Assembly: GCF_007860015.1 (NCBI RefSeq)
Contig: NZ_SJPS01000007.1
Location: forward strand, 1 to 64,000
Length of the DNA: 64,000 nt
From: Bythopirellula polymerisocia
Lineage (GTDB): Bacteria > Planctomycetota > Planctomycetia > Pirellulales > Lacipirellulaceae
Direction of reading: 5' to 3'
Shown: positions 24,951 through 34,124 of the stretch, piece after piece
Position numbering within the stretch: the first letter of the stretch is position 1
Layout: every line of letters begins with the position of its first letter
Notes under the pieces: generated by a model
The model's input: only the letters and a program-made list of their open reading frames with translations
What the model was told of the DNA's origin: nothing
The model's database searches: none
Made by a program: the position numbers and the translations under genes

Positions 24951-26270
24951 CTACTCCACTCCGCCATTCGTTTCACCCGCGATTCGCCCGATCAATACTT
25001 TTTGGCCAGGGCGAATTCGTTCGTTTCCTTGCACTACGACCATCTGCCCTGGTTGGACGTTGCCGATTACTTGAATCAGATCTCCCTGGGAAGTACCCAG
25101 TTTTACAGGCACCGTTACTGGCGATCCCGTTTCACCCAGAGCCGAAGCTCCCTCGATGACTACGATGATGGGTTGAGGGCCCCCCAATACGACGGCATCC
25201 TTGGGGACCATAATGACCCGGTTTCTTTTGGCAATGGGCAACAAAGCGCGGGCATACATCCCTGCCAAAATAAGCGGACCCTCCGTGCCGATCTCATTGG
25301 CCACGCGTATCTTCACCGGGAAGGTTCGCGCTCGCACGTCACCCTGGGGAATCGTGGCAATGGTCTTGCCGACAAATTGGCGGTTGGGGATCGCGGGGAT
25401 TTCCACCGCTACCTCTATGCCAGGGCGTACGAATGAAATGTAATCCTCCACCACCTGAACGACGACATCGACCTCGTCGATGCTGGCCACCTCGGCCACC
25501 GCATCGCCTGGGTTTACCCATTGGCCGGCTTCACTGATCTTGCTAACCACGTAACCAGGAAACCGCGAGATGATGGTATGCTTCTGCAACTGATCGTGGA
25601 GTTTCTCAACTAGTGCCTCTTGAATCGCCACTTGGGCACGAGCTTGGGCAATCATTTCCTCACGCGGTCCCGCGATGGCTAGGTCGTAGGCTGCCTGCAT
25701 CTCGGCAAAGACCTGTTGGCCTTCAAGCGATTGAGATTTGGCGTCTTCAACTTCCTCCTCAGTCACCGCTCCGCGTGTATCACGCAAACTTTGCATGCGG
25801 CCATAGCGGGCATCGAGAAAATCTCGCCGAGCCTCCGCTGCCAACATTCGCGCCTTGGATTGGGCGATCTCCTCCGGCCGACTCCCATTTTCCAGTTCAG
25901 CAAGTTGCTCCTTACGCAGGTCGAGTTCCGCTTCGGCTCCAGTGATTTCGAGTTTGATCGTATCGGTGAGAAGTTGAGCTAAAGGTTGATTGGCCTCGAC
26001 TCGGTCTCCCTCCTCAAAGGGACATTCGATCACGCGACCGCTTACCGCGCTACCAATCGTAGCCACACGCAGCGGCATGACTGTTCCGACAAAGGTCTGT
26101 TCGGCTTCAATGGATTTCTCGACTACCGGTGCAGCGACGATGCCAGCGGGAGGCGGTTCCTGCCCAGGTTTTCCCCCAGGAGGCTGAGCAATAGCCGGCA
26201 AGGCTGAAACTATCAGCATGAGCATCGTTCTGGCTACGCAGAATGTCCATTGTTTTAGGCACTGATTCAT
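24951..26270 (-). CDS. RND periplasmic adaptor (membrane fusion protein)
   Basis: A 439-residue HlyD/AcrA-type protein. ATG 26270 overlaps the MarR stop in ATGA, which decides the start. Signal sequence MLMLIVSALPAIAQ, then the lipoyl/barrel-sandwich halves (VAAPVVEKSIEAEQTFVG... SGRVIECPFEEGDRV and ISRFPGYVVSKISEAGQWVN), a long coiled-coil hairpin at residues about 115-225 rich in Glu/Ala/Arg, a beta-barrel (VDVVVQVVEDYISF), and a C-terminal domain ending GQKVLIGRIAG. It should couple the RND pump to an outer-membrane channel, which is not encoded here. Confidence 0.93.
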   Translation of the reverse strand: MNQCLKQWTFCVARTMLMLIVSALPAIAQPPGGKPGQEPPPAGIVAAPVVEKSIEAEQTFVGTVMPLRVATIGSAVSGRVIECPFEEGDRVEANQPLAQLLTDTIKLEITGAEAELDLRKEQLAELENGSRPEEIAQSKARMLAAEARRDFLDARYGRMQSLRDTRGAVTEEEVEDAKSQSLEGQQVFAEMQAAYDLAIAGPREEMIAQARAQVAIQEALVEKLHDQLQKHTIISRFPGYVVSKISEAGQWVNPGDAVAEVASIDEVDVVVQVVEDYISFVRPGIEVAVEIPAIPNRQFVGKTIATIPQGDVRARTFPVKIRVANEIGTEGPLILAGMYARALLPIAKRNRVIMVPKDAVVLGGPQPIIVVIEGASALGETGSPVTVPVKLGTSQGDLIQVIGNVQPGQMVVVQGNERIRPGQKVLIGRIAGETNGGVE

Positions 26271-26722
26271 CTTGCACATTTCTCGTGAGCCCCTGAGGAA
26301 ACATTCGCCTGCACCTTGCCCAATAGTTTTTTGAGTGTGGCAATCTCGCGGTCCGACAAGCCAGCCGAAGCCACTGCTCGAATACGTCGACCGCAAACAA
26401 CGATTTTTTCCCAGAGGGCGTCTGCTTCAGGCAGCGTCTGGACCAGTTTCTTGCGACCATCGCTTGGACAGGAGCAACGCTTGATTAACTTGCTGGCTTC
26501 CATCCGATCAAGAGTTCCTACCAGGCTTGGAGGTTCGATCAACATCCGGCTAGCCAAGTCGGCTTGTGGCATCGGGCCCTCCAAGGCAAGCCAAGCCAGA
26601 ACTTGTGCCTGACGATAGGTAATACCCTCGGGCGCAAGCTCCTCGTTGAACGCCCGCATATAGGCGTGGTGGGTCATCGTGAGCCAGTAGCCCAAGCTCT
26701 CTTCAAAGTCGTATTTCAGCAC
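26267..26722 (-). CDS. MarR-family transcriptional regulator
   Basis: A 151-residue winged-helix protein. The start is a GTG at 26722; it begins MLKYDFEESLGYWLTMTHHA. The helix-turn-helix and wing region is AQVLAWLALEGPMPQADLASRMLIEPPSLVGTLDRMEASKLI with the wing KRCSCPSDGRKKLVQTL. Two Cys (CSCP) in the wing might sense oxidants; this is speculation. It overlaps the fusion-protein gene by 4 bp and is preceded by a perfect 8-bp palindrome at 26752, so it likely represses its own efflux operon until a ligand binds. Confidence 0.93.
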   Translation of the reverse strand: MLKYDFEESLGYWLTMTHHAYMRAFNEELAPEGITYRQAQVLAWLALEGPMPQADLASRMLIEPPSLVGTLDRMEASKLIKRCSCPSDGRKKLVQTLPEADALWEKIVVCGRRIRAVASAGLSDREIATLKKLLGKVQANVSSGAHEKCAR

Positions 26723-26751
26723 GTGAGGACCGCCAAATGGGCCTAAAGAAA

Positions 26752-26773
26752 AATCGTTAGCGCATTAACGATT
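26752..26773 (-). promoter_or_regulatory. palindromic operator upstream of marR
   Basis: AATCGTTA and TAACGATT are separated by GCGCA/T in the 22-base palindrome, centred about 40 bp upstream of the GTG start at 26722. Its size and position fit a MarR dimer site overlapping the operon promoter. The remaining sequence to 27055 shows no gene. Confidence 0.65.
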
Positions 26774-27055
26774 ATTGCCACTCAAGCCGCCAAAAGCTAG
26801 TGGGAGCCGCTGAAATTGCAGGAAAACCCCTCACTTTAGCCGCGACGCGACTGCCTAGTCTTACGAGGCAGAGCGGAGCGCGTAATGCCCACCCCTACAA
26901 CCACCAACTTAACCAACGCGGCTCATCCCGCCGCTGTCGATTCAACACATTCCCCCACTCAGAGATTCAATCCTGTTGCAGTTTCCACAGGGCAAGTTGC
27001 GAATCGCGGGGCCTTACACTCTCGCTAGAGCTATTCGAAGGTCGCACTGACCTAC

Positions 27056-27991
27056 TCAATCTCCAGCGCTCGGCGGGTCGTATTCAAAATCTTTCCACTT
27101 CATCGCGCGGCGGAAGGGTTCGATGCGGAGCATCACCTCGCCGTTTTGAAACAGTCGCACGGTGCCGTTCGATTCGCTCACGGCGATGGCGACAGCACCC
27201 GTGGCGCGGCTAATGGCAGCGGCGGCCCAATGGCGGGAGCCCAGTCCTTTGCTCAGCGTGATTTCGGCAGCAGGGGCTGAGATGTACTGGCAGGCCGAAA
27301 TGATTGTTCCTTCGGAAGAGACCACAAACGCTCCGTCGAGCTGAGCGATCTCTTTGATCGATTCGCGAACCTTCGTATCTTCCAAGCGGCGGTCGTCGAT
27401 GTTGTAGCCGCGCACGGGATCGAAGCCCAACGGGTGGCAATGCTTGAGCACCTTGCGGTGATCCCCCACGACGAACAGCGTGCCGACCGGTTTCCCCTCG
27501 CGCCCCTCGCGCCCGATATCCACAGCCAGATCGACGGTGGTCTTCAGCGTGTCGAGTGGTACACGGGTCTCGAGCTGGCGCAGATCGTGGACTGTCAGCC
27601 GACCGAGGTGTTCGTCCAGGCTGACCACACTCATCGAATCGATTACTCCCACTTCAAAACCACTATAGAGGGCAATGACAGTGGCTCCCGGGGTCAGCAG
27701 ATCGTCGGCAACACTTTCCAGCAAGGCTTGGGTCAGCCGTTCGTACACGGGGCTGTCAGGGATATTGAGTTCCACAGTGTCGAAATCAAAATCCTCGGCC
27801 TTAGCGAGATGCTGTTTTCGGTCGCTGGCTAGGATGACATGGTGCTTGCCCGTAGCATCTCGCAGTTTCGGCCAATCAATCGAACCCTCGATCAGAAACA
27901 AGAGTGCGTCGGCCTCCTCGTGTTTGGCCATGCGGGATGCGATTTCGCAAAACACTTGGAGTTGCTCGGTGAATTTGATCGACGGTGCCAT
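27056..27991 (-). CDS. DacZ-like diadenylate cyclase (c-di-AMP synthase)
   Basis: A protein of about 311 residues; ATG 27991 is used, with an in-frame GTG at 28003 possible. The N-terminal half is a pyruvate-kinase C-like alpha/beta domain (ADALLFLIEGSIDWPKL, HHVILASDRK); the C-terminal DAC domain (about residues 165-300) has LDGAFVVSSEG (the DGA motif) and LGSRHWAAAAIS in the place of RHR. The domain order matches archaeal-type DacZ rather than DisA with its DNA-binding tail. It would make c-di-AMP from ATP in the cytosol. The Arg of RHR is Trp, a position worth checking. Confidence 0.85.
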   Translation of the reverse strand: MAPSIKFTEQLQVFCEIASRMAKHEEADALLFLIEGSIDWPKLRDATGKHHVILASDRKQHLAKAEDFDFDTVELNIPDSPVYERLTQALLESVADDLLTPGATVIALYSGFEVGVIDSMSVVSLDEHLGRLTVHDLRQLETRVPLDTLKTTVDLAVDIGREGREGKPVGTLFVVGDHRKVLKHCHPLGFDPVRGYNIDDRRLEDTKVRESIKEIAQLDGAFVVSSEGTIISACQYISAPAAEITLSKGLGSRHWAAAAISRATGAVAIAVSESNGTVRLFQNGEVMLRIEPFRRAMKWKDFEYDPPSAGD

Positions 27992-28127
27992 CCACTGATT
28001 CACGGCCTTTCGTGGAGAGACCGCGCCCTAAACTGGTCAAAACATGCAGTAGCAGAGGAATATTCCACTACAAGAGACTGCAATTTAGTGCAGTATGCCC
28101 TGCCGTTCAATGGAAGTTCTGCGAAAC

Positions 28128-29936
28128 TTAGCGACTCGATGAGTTTGTCAACGATTCGCGGATAGCTACGGGCACATTGCTCGGCTCATCGTACTTCGAG
28201 AACATCATCCGATCGTACACCATGAGTGCATGGAGGGCATGGCCTAAGGGACCCGCTTCCCAGTCATGATATCGGTTTGTGTACATAAGATTCGTGAGAA
28301 AGTAGACGGCCTTGGTAGTGCGTGGACTCTTCAATTCGCGATCCGTGGCCGAGTAGAGCAGCCATTCCAAGATATGCCCCGTGGTTTTCAGCTTCCGGTC
28401 AGGGTCGTCCTGGTTCTCACGACCTTGGAACCAATTGGTACTGAAACTCCCGTCGGGATTCTGCATGCGATAGGCATAGAGCTGATGCTGGGCGACAAAT
28501 CGTTGGGCCTGGAGGTACTCGCCGTCTACCGGCTCACCCCTTTGCTGGCGAGCCTTGTAGGCGAGTGTCAGTCCAGAGAGACGATGCGTTCCTCCGCAGG
28601 CAGCACCCCGGATGGGCTGCCGCAATTCCTCGGAGACCAGTTTTCGCATATCCCATTGCATTCCCTGGTCGTTAACCCATTTGGTGTTGGAGTCGAGGTA
28701 ATGCATCAGACCGATCAGCTTGAAGGTGAGTTCCGTGCGGGGATAGCAAGTCGACATTTCCTCTTTGATCAGGTCTTTGACCTTCATCTCATGGCCATCG
28801 ACCAGCATCGGATACTCGCTGCTCACCTTGCACTGGGCCAGGATAGCCAACAACTGGCCCCGATGGCCTTGCAGGGCGGGCCCCACGCGGACATGCAGAT
28901 CCCCTTCATCGTTAATATACATCAGCTTCATCTTGCGGCACGATTGATTGAAGCAGAGCCAACCCACCGCCGAAACTGGCTTGCCTTCGGGACCGCCTTG
29001 AAGAACACGACTATAGATTTCATACGAAAGTGCCGCGTGGATTAGCTCCCAAGGGCTGCGATCTCGGGTGTTCATCGGGTGATCGTAGTAATACTTCAGT
29101 GCCCGACGAACGTGGGAGCGTAGGGCTATTTGGCTTCTGGTAAGAGGAGGCAGCTGTACCTCGACTTCTTCTTGCGCCTGCGGCTCGCGGGTCGGTATGG
29201 GGTATTCACTCAATGGAGTCGCGTTTTGCTCGGCCTCCTCTAGCTCTTCTTCAATCGGAGGTTGTGGCTCGACCGACGTGGGCTGCTCTGGGTTGAGAAT
29301 CTCGCCAATTCGTCGTCCACTACCTCGGGAAGATAGTGATCCACGAACTGTCCTCCGGGCAATCTCAGGTTCACTCTCGCGAGGTTGCACAAATACCGGA
29401 CCTTCCTCTGTGCGATCGGGCTCTGCCACACTCGCACTGTCGTCGGTCTCGTCGGATGTGGTCTTCGGGTTGGACTGTGCTAAGGGTCGCAAGGCTGCCT
29501 GCGATTGATCAGCCGATTTTCTAGCCGCGGAAGTGGTGCGGGGCGAAATCCACTTATGAAACGGCGACGGCGATGAGGGAGTTGTCGCGGATTTTTCCGG
29601 CTGCGGCGTGGTCCTACCAGCGCTGGTGTTTTCCGAAGTACGCAGACTCTTGGAGAGTGGATTCCTGGCTGCAGGTGCTTTAGTTACGGGAACCTTCGTT
29701 TCTGGGGTCTTAGCGCGAAGTGCTGGGTCGGTCAAATACCCCTTCACCGTGGATTGCCAAAGTAAGTCCTGTTGATGAATGCTGGAACCCATGGTTGGCG
29801 AATCTTCAAAGGGATCCACCAACGAGGAACCACTATCAGCATGAGCCGCCCAGGGATGAGCGACTACTAGCAGACAAAATAGGACCACTTTCTGGCACCA
29901 AGAAATCCGTACGTACTCTGGCAACGGGCGTTGCAT
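28128..29936 (-). CDS. secreted helical-toroid-like hypothetical protein
   Basis: A 602-residue protein. The signal peptide is at residues 1-33, ending HPWAAHA. Residues about 35-290 are Pro/Ser/Thr/Arg-rich and probably disordered. The C-terminal half (about 295-590) is an ordered helical domain with LRSHVRRALKYYYDHP, ELIHAALSYEIY, RGAACGGTHRLSGLTLAY and TTGHILEWLLYS, resembling the alpha/alpha toroid of terpene-cyclase-like proteins but with no clear catalytic acid cluster. Planctomycete homologues are often given misleading GTPase-activating names. It is 124 bp upstream of the diadenylate cyclase gene on the same strand. Confidence 0.75.
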   Translation of the reverse strand: MQRPLPEYVRISWCQKVVLFCLLVVAHPWAAHADSGSSLVDPFEDSPTMGSSIHQQDLLWQSTVKGYLTDPALRAKTPETKVPVTKAPAARNPLSKSLRTSENTSAGRTTPQPEKSATTPSSPSPFHKWISPRTTSAARKSADQSQAALRPLAQSNPKTTSDETDDSASVAEPDRTEEGPVFVQPRESEPEIARRTVRGSLSSRGSGRRIGEILNPEQPTSVEPQPPIEEELEEAEQNATPLSEYPIPTREPQAQEEVEVQLPPLTRSQIALRSHVRRALKYYYDHPMNTRDRSPWELIHAALSYEIYSRVLQGGPEGKPVSAVGWLCFNQSCRKMKLMYINDEGDLHVRVGPALQGHRGQLLAILAQCKVSSEYPMLVDGHEMKVKDLIKEEMSTCYPRTELTFKLIGLMHYLDSNTKWVNDQGMQWDMRKLVSEELRQPIRGAACGGTHRLSGLTLAYKARQQRGEPVDGEYLQAQRFVAQHQLYAYRMQNPDGSFSTNWFQGRENQDDPDRKLKTTGHILEWLLYSATDRELKSPRTTKAVYFLTNLMYTNRYHDWEAGPLGHALHALMVYDRMMFSKYDEPSNVPVAIRESLTNSSSR

Positions 29937-30362
29937 CGAGTCTTTCCCCCCTAATTCTACAATTCGTGCTGCCTAGTCCTGTTCCGCTTCCAGAAGTACG
30001 AGACGTGAGTCTGAAGCTGGCATTTTTCGATTCGGTATTCCGCGAGCAGTCCCAATCAAACCGACTGCGAAATCTCAGATCATCGAGAGCACACGATCCC
30101 GTAAGAACAGGTATCGGGTCTGGAGGGCCAGGAATTCACCCCGAAAAAAAGACTGAAGCCGGGAGAATCCTGGTGAGAGAAAGTGGGCACTTTGAGAGAG
30201 AATTACGGAGTCTTGTTTCTATCTGCCGAAGCGCGCTAGCACCAGGTTTCTCTGCCCAGTTTGAATAACCCATCACTAATACGATGCGGCAGCTTGGAGT
30301 CTGTTGCGCTGAGGGCGAAGACGACTGCTAGCAGTCAATGCCAAGATGAGTTTTTTTGACAC
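29937..30362. other. 426-bp intergenic stretch without a gene
   Basis: I see no convincing coding frame, RNA gene or strong terminator here. Small plus-strand frames continue through from inside the neighbouring gene and lack a ribosome-binding site. It contains the upstream region of the 28128-29936 gene and the 3' flank of the HEAT-repeat gene. Confidence 0.5.
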
Positions 30363-31055
30363 CTAGAATGGCGACATCTGTATGACGCGATCTGCGACCG
30401 AGAGTTCCCTTTTTTCAGTGAGCTGTCCTGCTTCGGCGTATTGCTGCCAGGCGGCAACATCATTGCCGAAATCCTGGCCGCTTAGCTGCTTCAATGCTTC
30501 CACTCCGGCGTATTGCAGAGCGGGATCACGATCTTTCAAGGCGATGGCCAAACACTTAACGCTTTCAGTCGAGCGGATTTGTCCGAGTGCATCCGTGGCG
30601 GCCAGTTTCACATCCAAGACTTCGCCACCTTCTAAGATCCCGCGAAGGATGGGGACGTTTTCTGGTTCTCCCCGATTACCCAATTTCTGACAGCAGACGA
30701 GTCTTACATTCAGATCGTCGTCGTTTAGCCCAGCGATCAGGACATCACGTGCCAGTGGAACCTCCATATCGCCCAGTGATTCCTGAATGGCGGCACGCAC
30801 TAGCGGATCTCCTTCGGTGCGAATCTGCATAGCCAGTTCTTCCACCAGGCGAGTTTGCTCCATGGAATCAACAGTCGTCGCTCGTGAAGCGGATTCTCGA
30901 ATAGCCGAGACTCGCATCGCGGGAGTGATAATCGAGGTGTATTCCTTCTTCTGCCAGGGGAGCGTGGTGCTACAGCCTGAAAAGAGATTCACCATGAGCC
31001 CTATGGCGACGAACCTAATTAAAGCAGAGCGGCGATTTTGAGGAGTCGAATTCAT
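30363..31055 (-). CDS. HEAT-repeat lipoprotein
   Basis: A 230-residue protein started at MNSTPQNRRS. Hydrophobic residues end in NLFSGCSTTLP, a lipobox. Residues about 70-205 contain tandem HEAT/PBS-lyase-type helical repeats: LVRAAIQESLGDMEVPLA, NVRLVCCQKLGNRGEPEN, DVKLAATDALGQI and ALQYAGVEALKQLSGQDFG. Such domains bind other proteins. It is predicted to sit at a membrane facing the periplasm or paryphoplasm. It is divergent from the ABC permease gene. Confidence 0.88.
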   Translation of the reverse strand: MNSTPQNRRSALIRFVAIGLMVNLFSGCSTTLPWQKKEYTSIITPAMRVSAIRESASRATTVDSMEQTRLVEELAMQIRTEGDPLVRAAIQESLGDMEVPLARDVLIAGLNDDDLNVRLVCCQKLGNRGEPENVPILRGILEGGEVLDVKLAATDALGQIRSTESVKCLAIALKDRDPALQYAGVEALKQLSGQDFGNDVAAWQQYAEAGQLTEKRELSVADRVIQMSPF

Positions 31056-31089
31056 GCGCGAGACATTAGCAAACACCCCAGGGGACTAC

Positions 31090-31122
31090 CATGCCAACCT
31101 GCCAAGCTGGTAGATTGGCATG
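31090..31122. promoter_or_regulatory. hairpin in the divergent promoter region
   Basis: CATGCCAACCTGCC (31090) and GGTAGATTGGCATG (31109) form a 14-bp imperfect inverted repeat between the divergent starts at 31055 and 31189. It could be an operator controlling either gene or a 5' leader hairpin of the permease transcript. Confidence 0.45.
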
Positions 31123-31188
31123 CCGCGTTCGCCAAGGCATTGCTAGCAGCGCAGATCGCGATAGTGATTTACTATTCTCGGAGAGACC

Positions 31189-32826
31189 ATGCCGGTTGGC
31201 AATCAAACCTCGCTGCGACCGTTGCGACTTCTCCTGCTAGCGTTTGTGGGTGGGTGCGTTTGTCTGGCTTTTGCCAGTGGGCGATTGCGAGGGTTGCTGC
31301 TCAATTCGCTGTGGCTGTCGGTAGGTGCGGTGGCGATTGCCGTCCCGGCGGGAACGTTTCTGGCCGTAGTGATCTCCAAGACATCGCTTCCGGGACGACG
31401 TTTCCTGCATGGGCTACTCTTGGCTTGGTTACTTGTTCCTCTATTTGTGCAAGCAGCCGCATGGCAAGCGGCGTTAGGGCAGGGGGGGTGGCTCATTCCC
31501 CCAGGCCCACTGAATGATCGAGGTGTTTTGATATCGGGTTGGTCAGCAGCAGTGTGGGTACATGGTGTAGCGGGAATAGCCTGGGTAGCGCTGTTGGTAG
31601 CTGCCTCCCTCCGAACCGTTCCCCGCGAAGCAGAGGAAGATGCCCTACTCGACGCGGCGCCGTGGAAAGTCCTGTTGGCAGTGAGCCTCCCGCGCGCGAA
31701 GACTGGAATTCTGACGGGTGCGTTGTGGGTAGCAGTTGTCTGCCTGGGTGAAATCACGGTGACTGATCTCTTTCAAGTCCGCACGTTTGCCGAAGAGGTA
31801 TACACCTCGGCAAGTGTCGGATCGCTCAGCGGACCGATCGTACCGCTTGCCGATGACGAGGGGCAGGTGGACTTCGAAACGAGTGACCTAGTCTTGGGGA
31901 CTGCGATAGCAGTATGCCTGGTGCTGGTCCTGCTGGCAGTGATTGCCCACTGGTTGCCGAGTGCCCATTTCTTTTCGCTTGACGAAAGTTGGCGATGGAA
32001 ACTCGATCGCGCCCTGTTTCCTCTGGCTGTATTCACATGGCTATTGATTACAAACCTGGTCGTCATCCCGTTGGTGAGTCTTGTTGGCAAAGCGGGAGTT
32101 CAAGCCACGCGCACAGAGACTTGGATCGTCCGCGAGTGGTCGGCGACCAAGGCCGTGGAGTTGGTAGCCCGCAGTCCTTGGGAGCATCGTCGCGAAGTCG
32201 GTTGGTCTTTTGCGATAGGCGCCTCAGCAGCAGCACTCGCGACATTTTTTGGAATCCTCATCGCCTGGGCATTGCGAACTAACTGGTTGAATCTCACACT
32301 CACCGCCGTCGTTCTGGCGATCCTGTTTGCCCTCCCTGGACCACTAGTTGGCGTATGGATAATCCGACTCTTGAATCACTCAAAAGATTCCCCGTGGGCT
32401 TGGCTCAACAGTTGGTATGACAACACGATTCTCGCTCCCGTGTTAGCCCAATGGATACGAACGCTGCCGCTGGCGACCCTTTTGATCTGGTCGCAATTCG
32501 CCAGTATTTCTCAGCAAATACTCGACAGCGCGACCAGCGAAGGGGCAAACTGGTGGCGGCAACTAGTCAAGATCGTGATTCCCCTCCGTCAAAAGGCCAT
32601 CCCGGCTGCGTTTTGTCTGGCATTCATCGTGGCCGTAGGCGAACTGGCGGCAACGATCCTTGTCGTCCCTCCCGGGGTATCAACCCTCTCGGTGCGCATA
32701 TTCGGACTCATGCACTACGGAGCCGACGACCAGGTATCCGCCATCTGCCTCGCCTTGGCCCTGGCCACAGGAATCGGCACACTCGTGGTCTGCTGGTTAC
32801 TCGGCTGGCGAAGCAGTACACGTTAG
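31189..32826 (+). CDS. two-domain ABC transporter permease (FbpB/ThiP type)
   Basis: A 545-residue protein with a GGAGAGACC site directly before the ATG. About 12 membrane helices are arranged as two binding-protein-dependent permease domains. Each carries an EAA-type coupling loop: EAEEDALLDAAPWKVLLAVS in the first half and SATSEGANWWRQLVKIVIP in the second. Fused permeases of this plan import ferric iron or thiamine. Here neither an ATPase nor a substrate-binding protein gene is adjacent, so the substrate is unknown. Confidence 0.88.
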   Translation: MPVGNQTSLRPLRLLLLAFVGGCVCLAFASGRLRGLLLNSLWLSVGAVAIAVPAGTFLAVVISKTSLPGRRFLHGLLLAWLLVPLFVQAAAWQAALGQGGWLIPPGPLNDRGVLISGWSAAVWVHGVAGIAWVALLVAASLRTVPREAEEDALLDAAPWKVLLAVSLPRAKTGILTGALWVAVVCLGEITVTDLFQVRTFAEEVYTSASVGSLSGPIVPLADDEGQVDFETSDLVLGTAIAVCLVLVLLAVIAHWLPSAHFFSLDESWRWKLDRALFPLAVFTWLLITNLVVIPLVSLVGKAGVQATRTETWIVREWSATKAVELVARSPWEHRREVGWSFAIGASAAALATFFGILIAWALRTNWLNLTLTAVVLAILFALPGPLVGVWIIRLLNHSKDSPWAWLNSWYDNTILAPVLAQWIRTLPLATLLIWSQFASISQQILDSATSEGANWWRQLVKIVIPLRQKAIPAAFCLAFIVAVGELAATILVVPPGVSTLSVRIFGLMHYGADDQVSAICLALALATGIGTLVVCWLLGWRSSTR

Positions 32827-32850
32827 AAAATTACGGGTGAATCTTGCTGC

Positions 32851-33972
32851 CTAGCTGCAACGTCGTCTGGCGAACTGTAAGCCCAGACTGGCCAGCACTC
32901 CCAGTAATGCCGTACCGGGTTCGGGAATTCGTGCGATCCAACCTTCAAAGTTGCCATCAGGATTGATGCCATTGCCGATGATCACCCTGCCGTCGTCGGA
33001 GATGGCCGTGGCCTCGATTAGGTCCCAACCCGTAAGAGCAATTCCCAAACCGAAGTCGTTGGTCAGCACATCTACCAGATTTCGAATGCCGTTTGAATCA
33101 TCCCAGATGAATGGGTCAGAATCCGCGCCCATTGAAGCAATTCCAACAACGATGCTACCGTCAGCAGTGGTGTCTGTTGCGGAACTGAAGGACCCACCTG
33201 TCAAAAATCCTAAGCCGACCATGTTGGTGGCCTCAGTCCAACGGAATGCTTGAAGGCCTAGGGTGCTGTCGCTGTCGCCAACGACGACTTGGCCATCAGC
33301 AGAAACTCCCAAGGCAGAACTATTCGTCAAACCTCCAGGGAGCTCTCCCAAACCCACTACGCCACCACCGGCAGTCCATCGGAAAGCTTCTGTGCTTGAG
33401 CCGACGTCCCCAAGAACACCAACCACAACTTCCCCGTTTGCCGACAAACCGGTGGAGCCTCCGCCGTCGATAGTAGTTAATACGTTGTTCTTCCAGTGGT
33501 AAGCCATGGTTCCCACAAGTTCAACAATATACGAACCCACTATCACGGCTCCGTTAGCCGAGGTGTCGTTGGCAGAGCTTCCGAGAGCTCCGACAGGAAA
33601 CGGATCAAAATCTGCGGCTGAGTTACTGGTCCATTGCATAGCTCGTGGATTAGCAAATGGAACATCTGGCATATGCGATCCTGCGACCGTACCGCCATCG
33701 TCGCTTACCGCAGTTCCCTCGCTAGAAGCACTTCCAGATGGCATGCCCAATCCGACCATTCCGGTACCTTGAGTCCACAGAAAAGCTTCCCCGCCAACAG
33801 TTGACGTACTCACCCCGGTTACAAAACTGCCGTCAGAGGACAAGTTGCCTGCAAAACTCTCGAAGCTGCCGCCAGCGAGGTCTCCCAAGCCAGCAAAGCT
33901 TTGCGCAGAACTCGTCGCGCAGATACTCAAACAAGCTAGGTACACTGCGGCCGTAAACGATGTCGTTCTCAT
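32851..33972 (-). CDS. HAF-repeat PEP-CTERM surface protein A
   Basis: A 373-residue protein started at MRTTSFTAAV; the GGTGA site lies in the conserved GAGGTGAATCTG just before the ATG, so a GTG nine bases upstream is less likely. The signal peptide ends CATSSAQ. Residues about 25-330 are HAF-family extracellular repeats, with repeated units of the type MVGLGFLTGG, SSATDTTADGSIVVG and EAFRWTAGGGVVGLGELPGG, probably a beta-propeller. The C-terminus IPEPGTALLGVLASLGLQF with ARRRCS is a sorting signal. Third gene of cassette ECF - kinase - PEP-CTERM. Confidence 0.92.
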   Translation of the reverse strand: MRTTSFTAAVYLACLSICATSSAQSFAGLGDLAGGSFESFAGNLSSDGSFVTGVSTSTVGGEAFLWTQGTGMVGLGMPSGSASSEGTAVSDDGGTVAGSHMPDVPFANPRAMQWTSNSAADFDPFPVGALGSSANDTSANGAVIVGSYIVELVGTMAYHWKNNVLTTIDGGGSTGLSANGEVVVGVLGDVGSSTEAFRWTAGGGVVGLGELPGGLTNSSALGVSADGQVVVGDSDSTLGLQAFRWTEATNMVGLGFLTGGSFSSATDTTADGSIVVGIASMGADSDPFIWDDSNGIRNLVDVLTNDFGLGIALTGWDLIEATAISDDGRVIIGNGINPDGNFEGWIARIPEPGTALLGVLASLGLQFARRRCS

Positions 33973-34110
33973 CAGATTCACCTCATTGTCGGCCCGCGGT
34001 ACAATGAAAAGCCATCGCTCGTCGCGCGCGGACCGTGTGCGCGGGCATCCGGCACCGGCCGGTGAGGTGTGGTTGGCGCTACAGGCTCACCGGCCGGAGT
34101 TTTTGTGAAC
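33973..34110 (-). promoter_or_regulatory. conserved two-hairpin leader, copy A
   Basis: It lies between the kinase stop (34125) and the HAF gene start. On the plus strand hairpin 1 pairs CACCGGCCGGTGAG (34053) with CTCACCGGCCGG (34086); hairpin 2 pairs GGCCCGCG (33991) with CGCGGACC (34027). Hairpin 2 ends shortly before the ribosome-binding site. Near-identical copies precede genes at 38664 and 41586. It is probably a 5' leader; on the opposite strand hairpin 1 is followed by T5 and could terminate antisense transcripts. Confidence 0.65.
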
Positions 34111-34124
34111 TCAATTGGTCGTGT

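Noticed and set aside
34050-34100. Hairpin 1 of the leaders as a minus-strand intrinsic terminator
   Set aside because: The T run follows the stem only on the plus strand; on the gene strand the stem is followed by TGCCGG, so termination of the kinase transcript is not supported.
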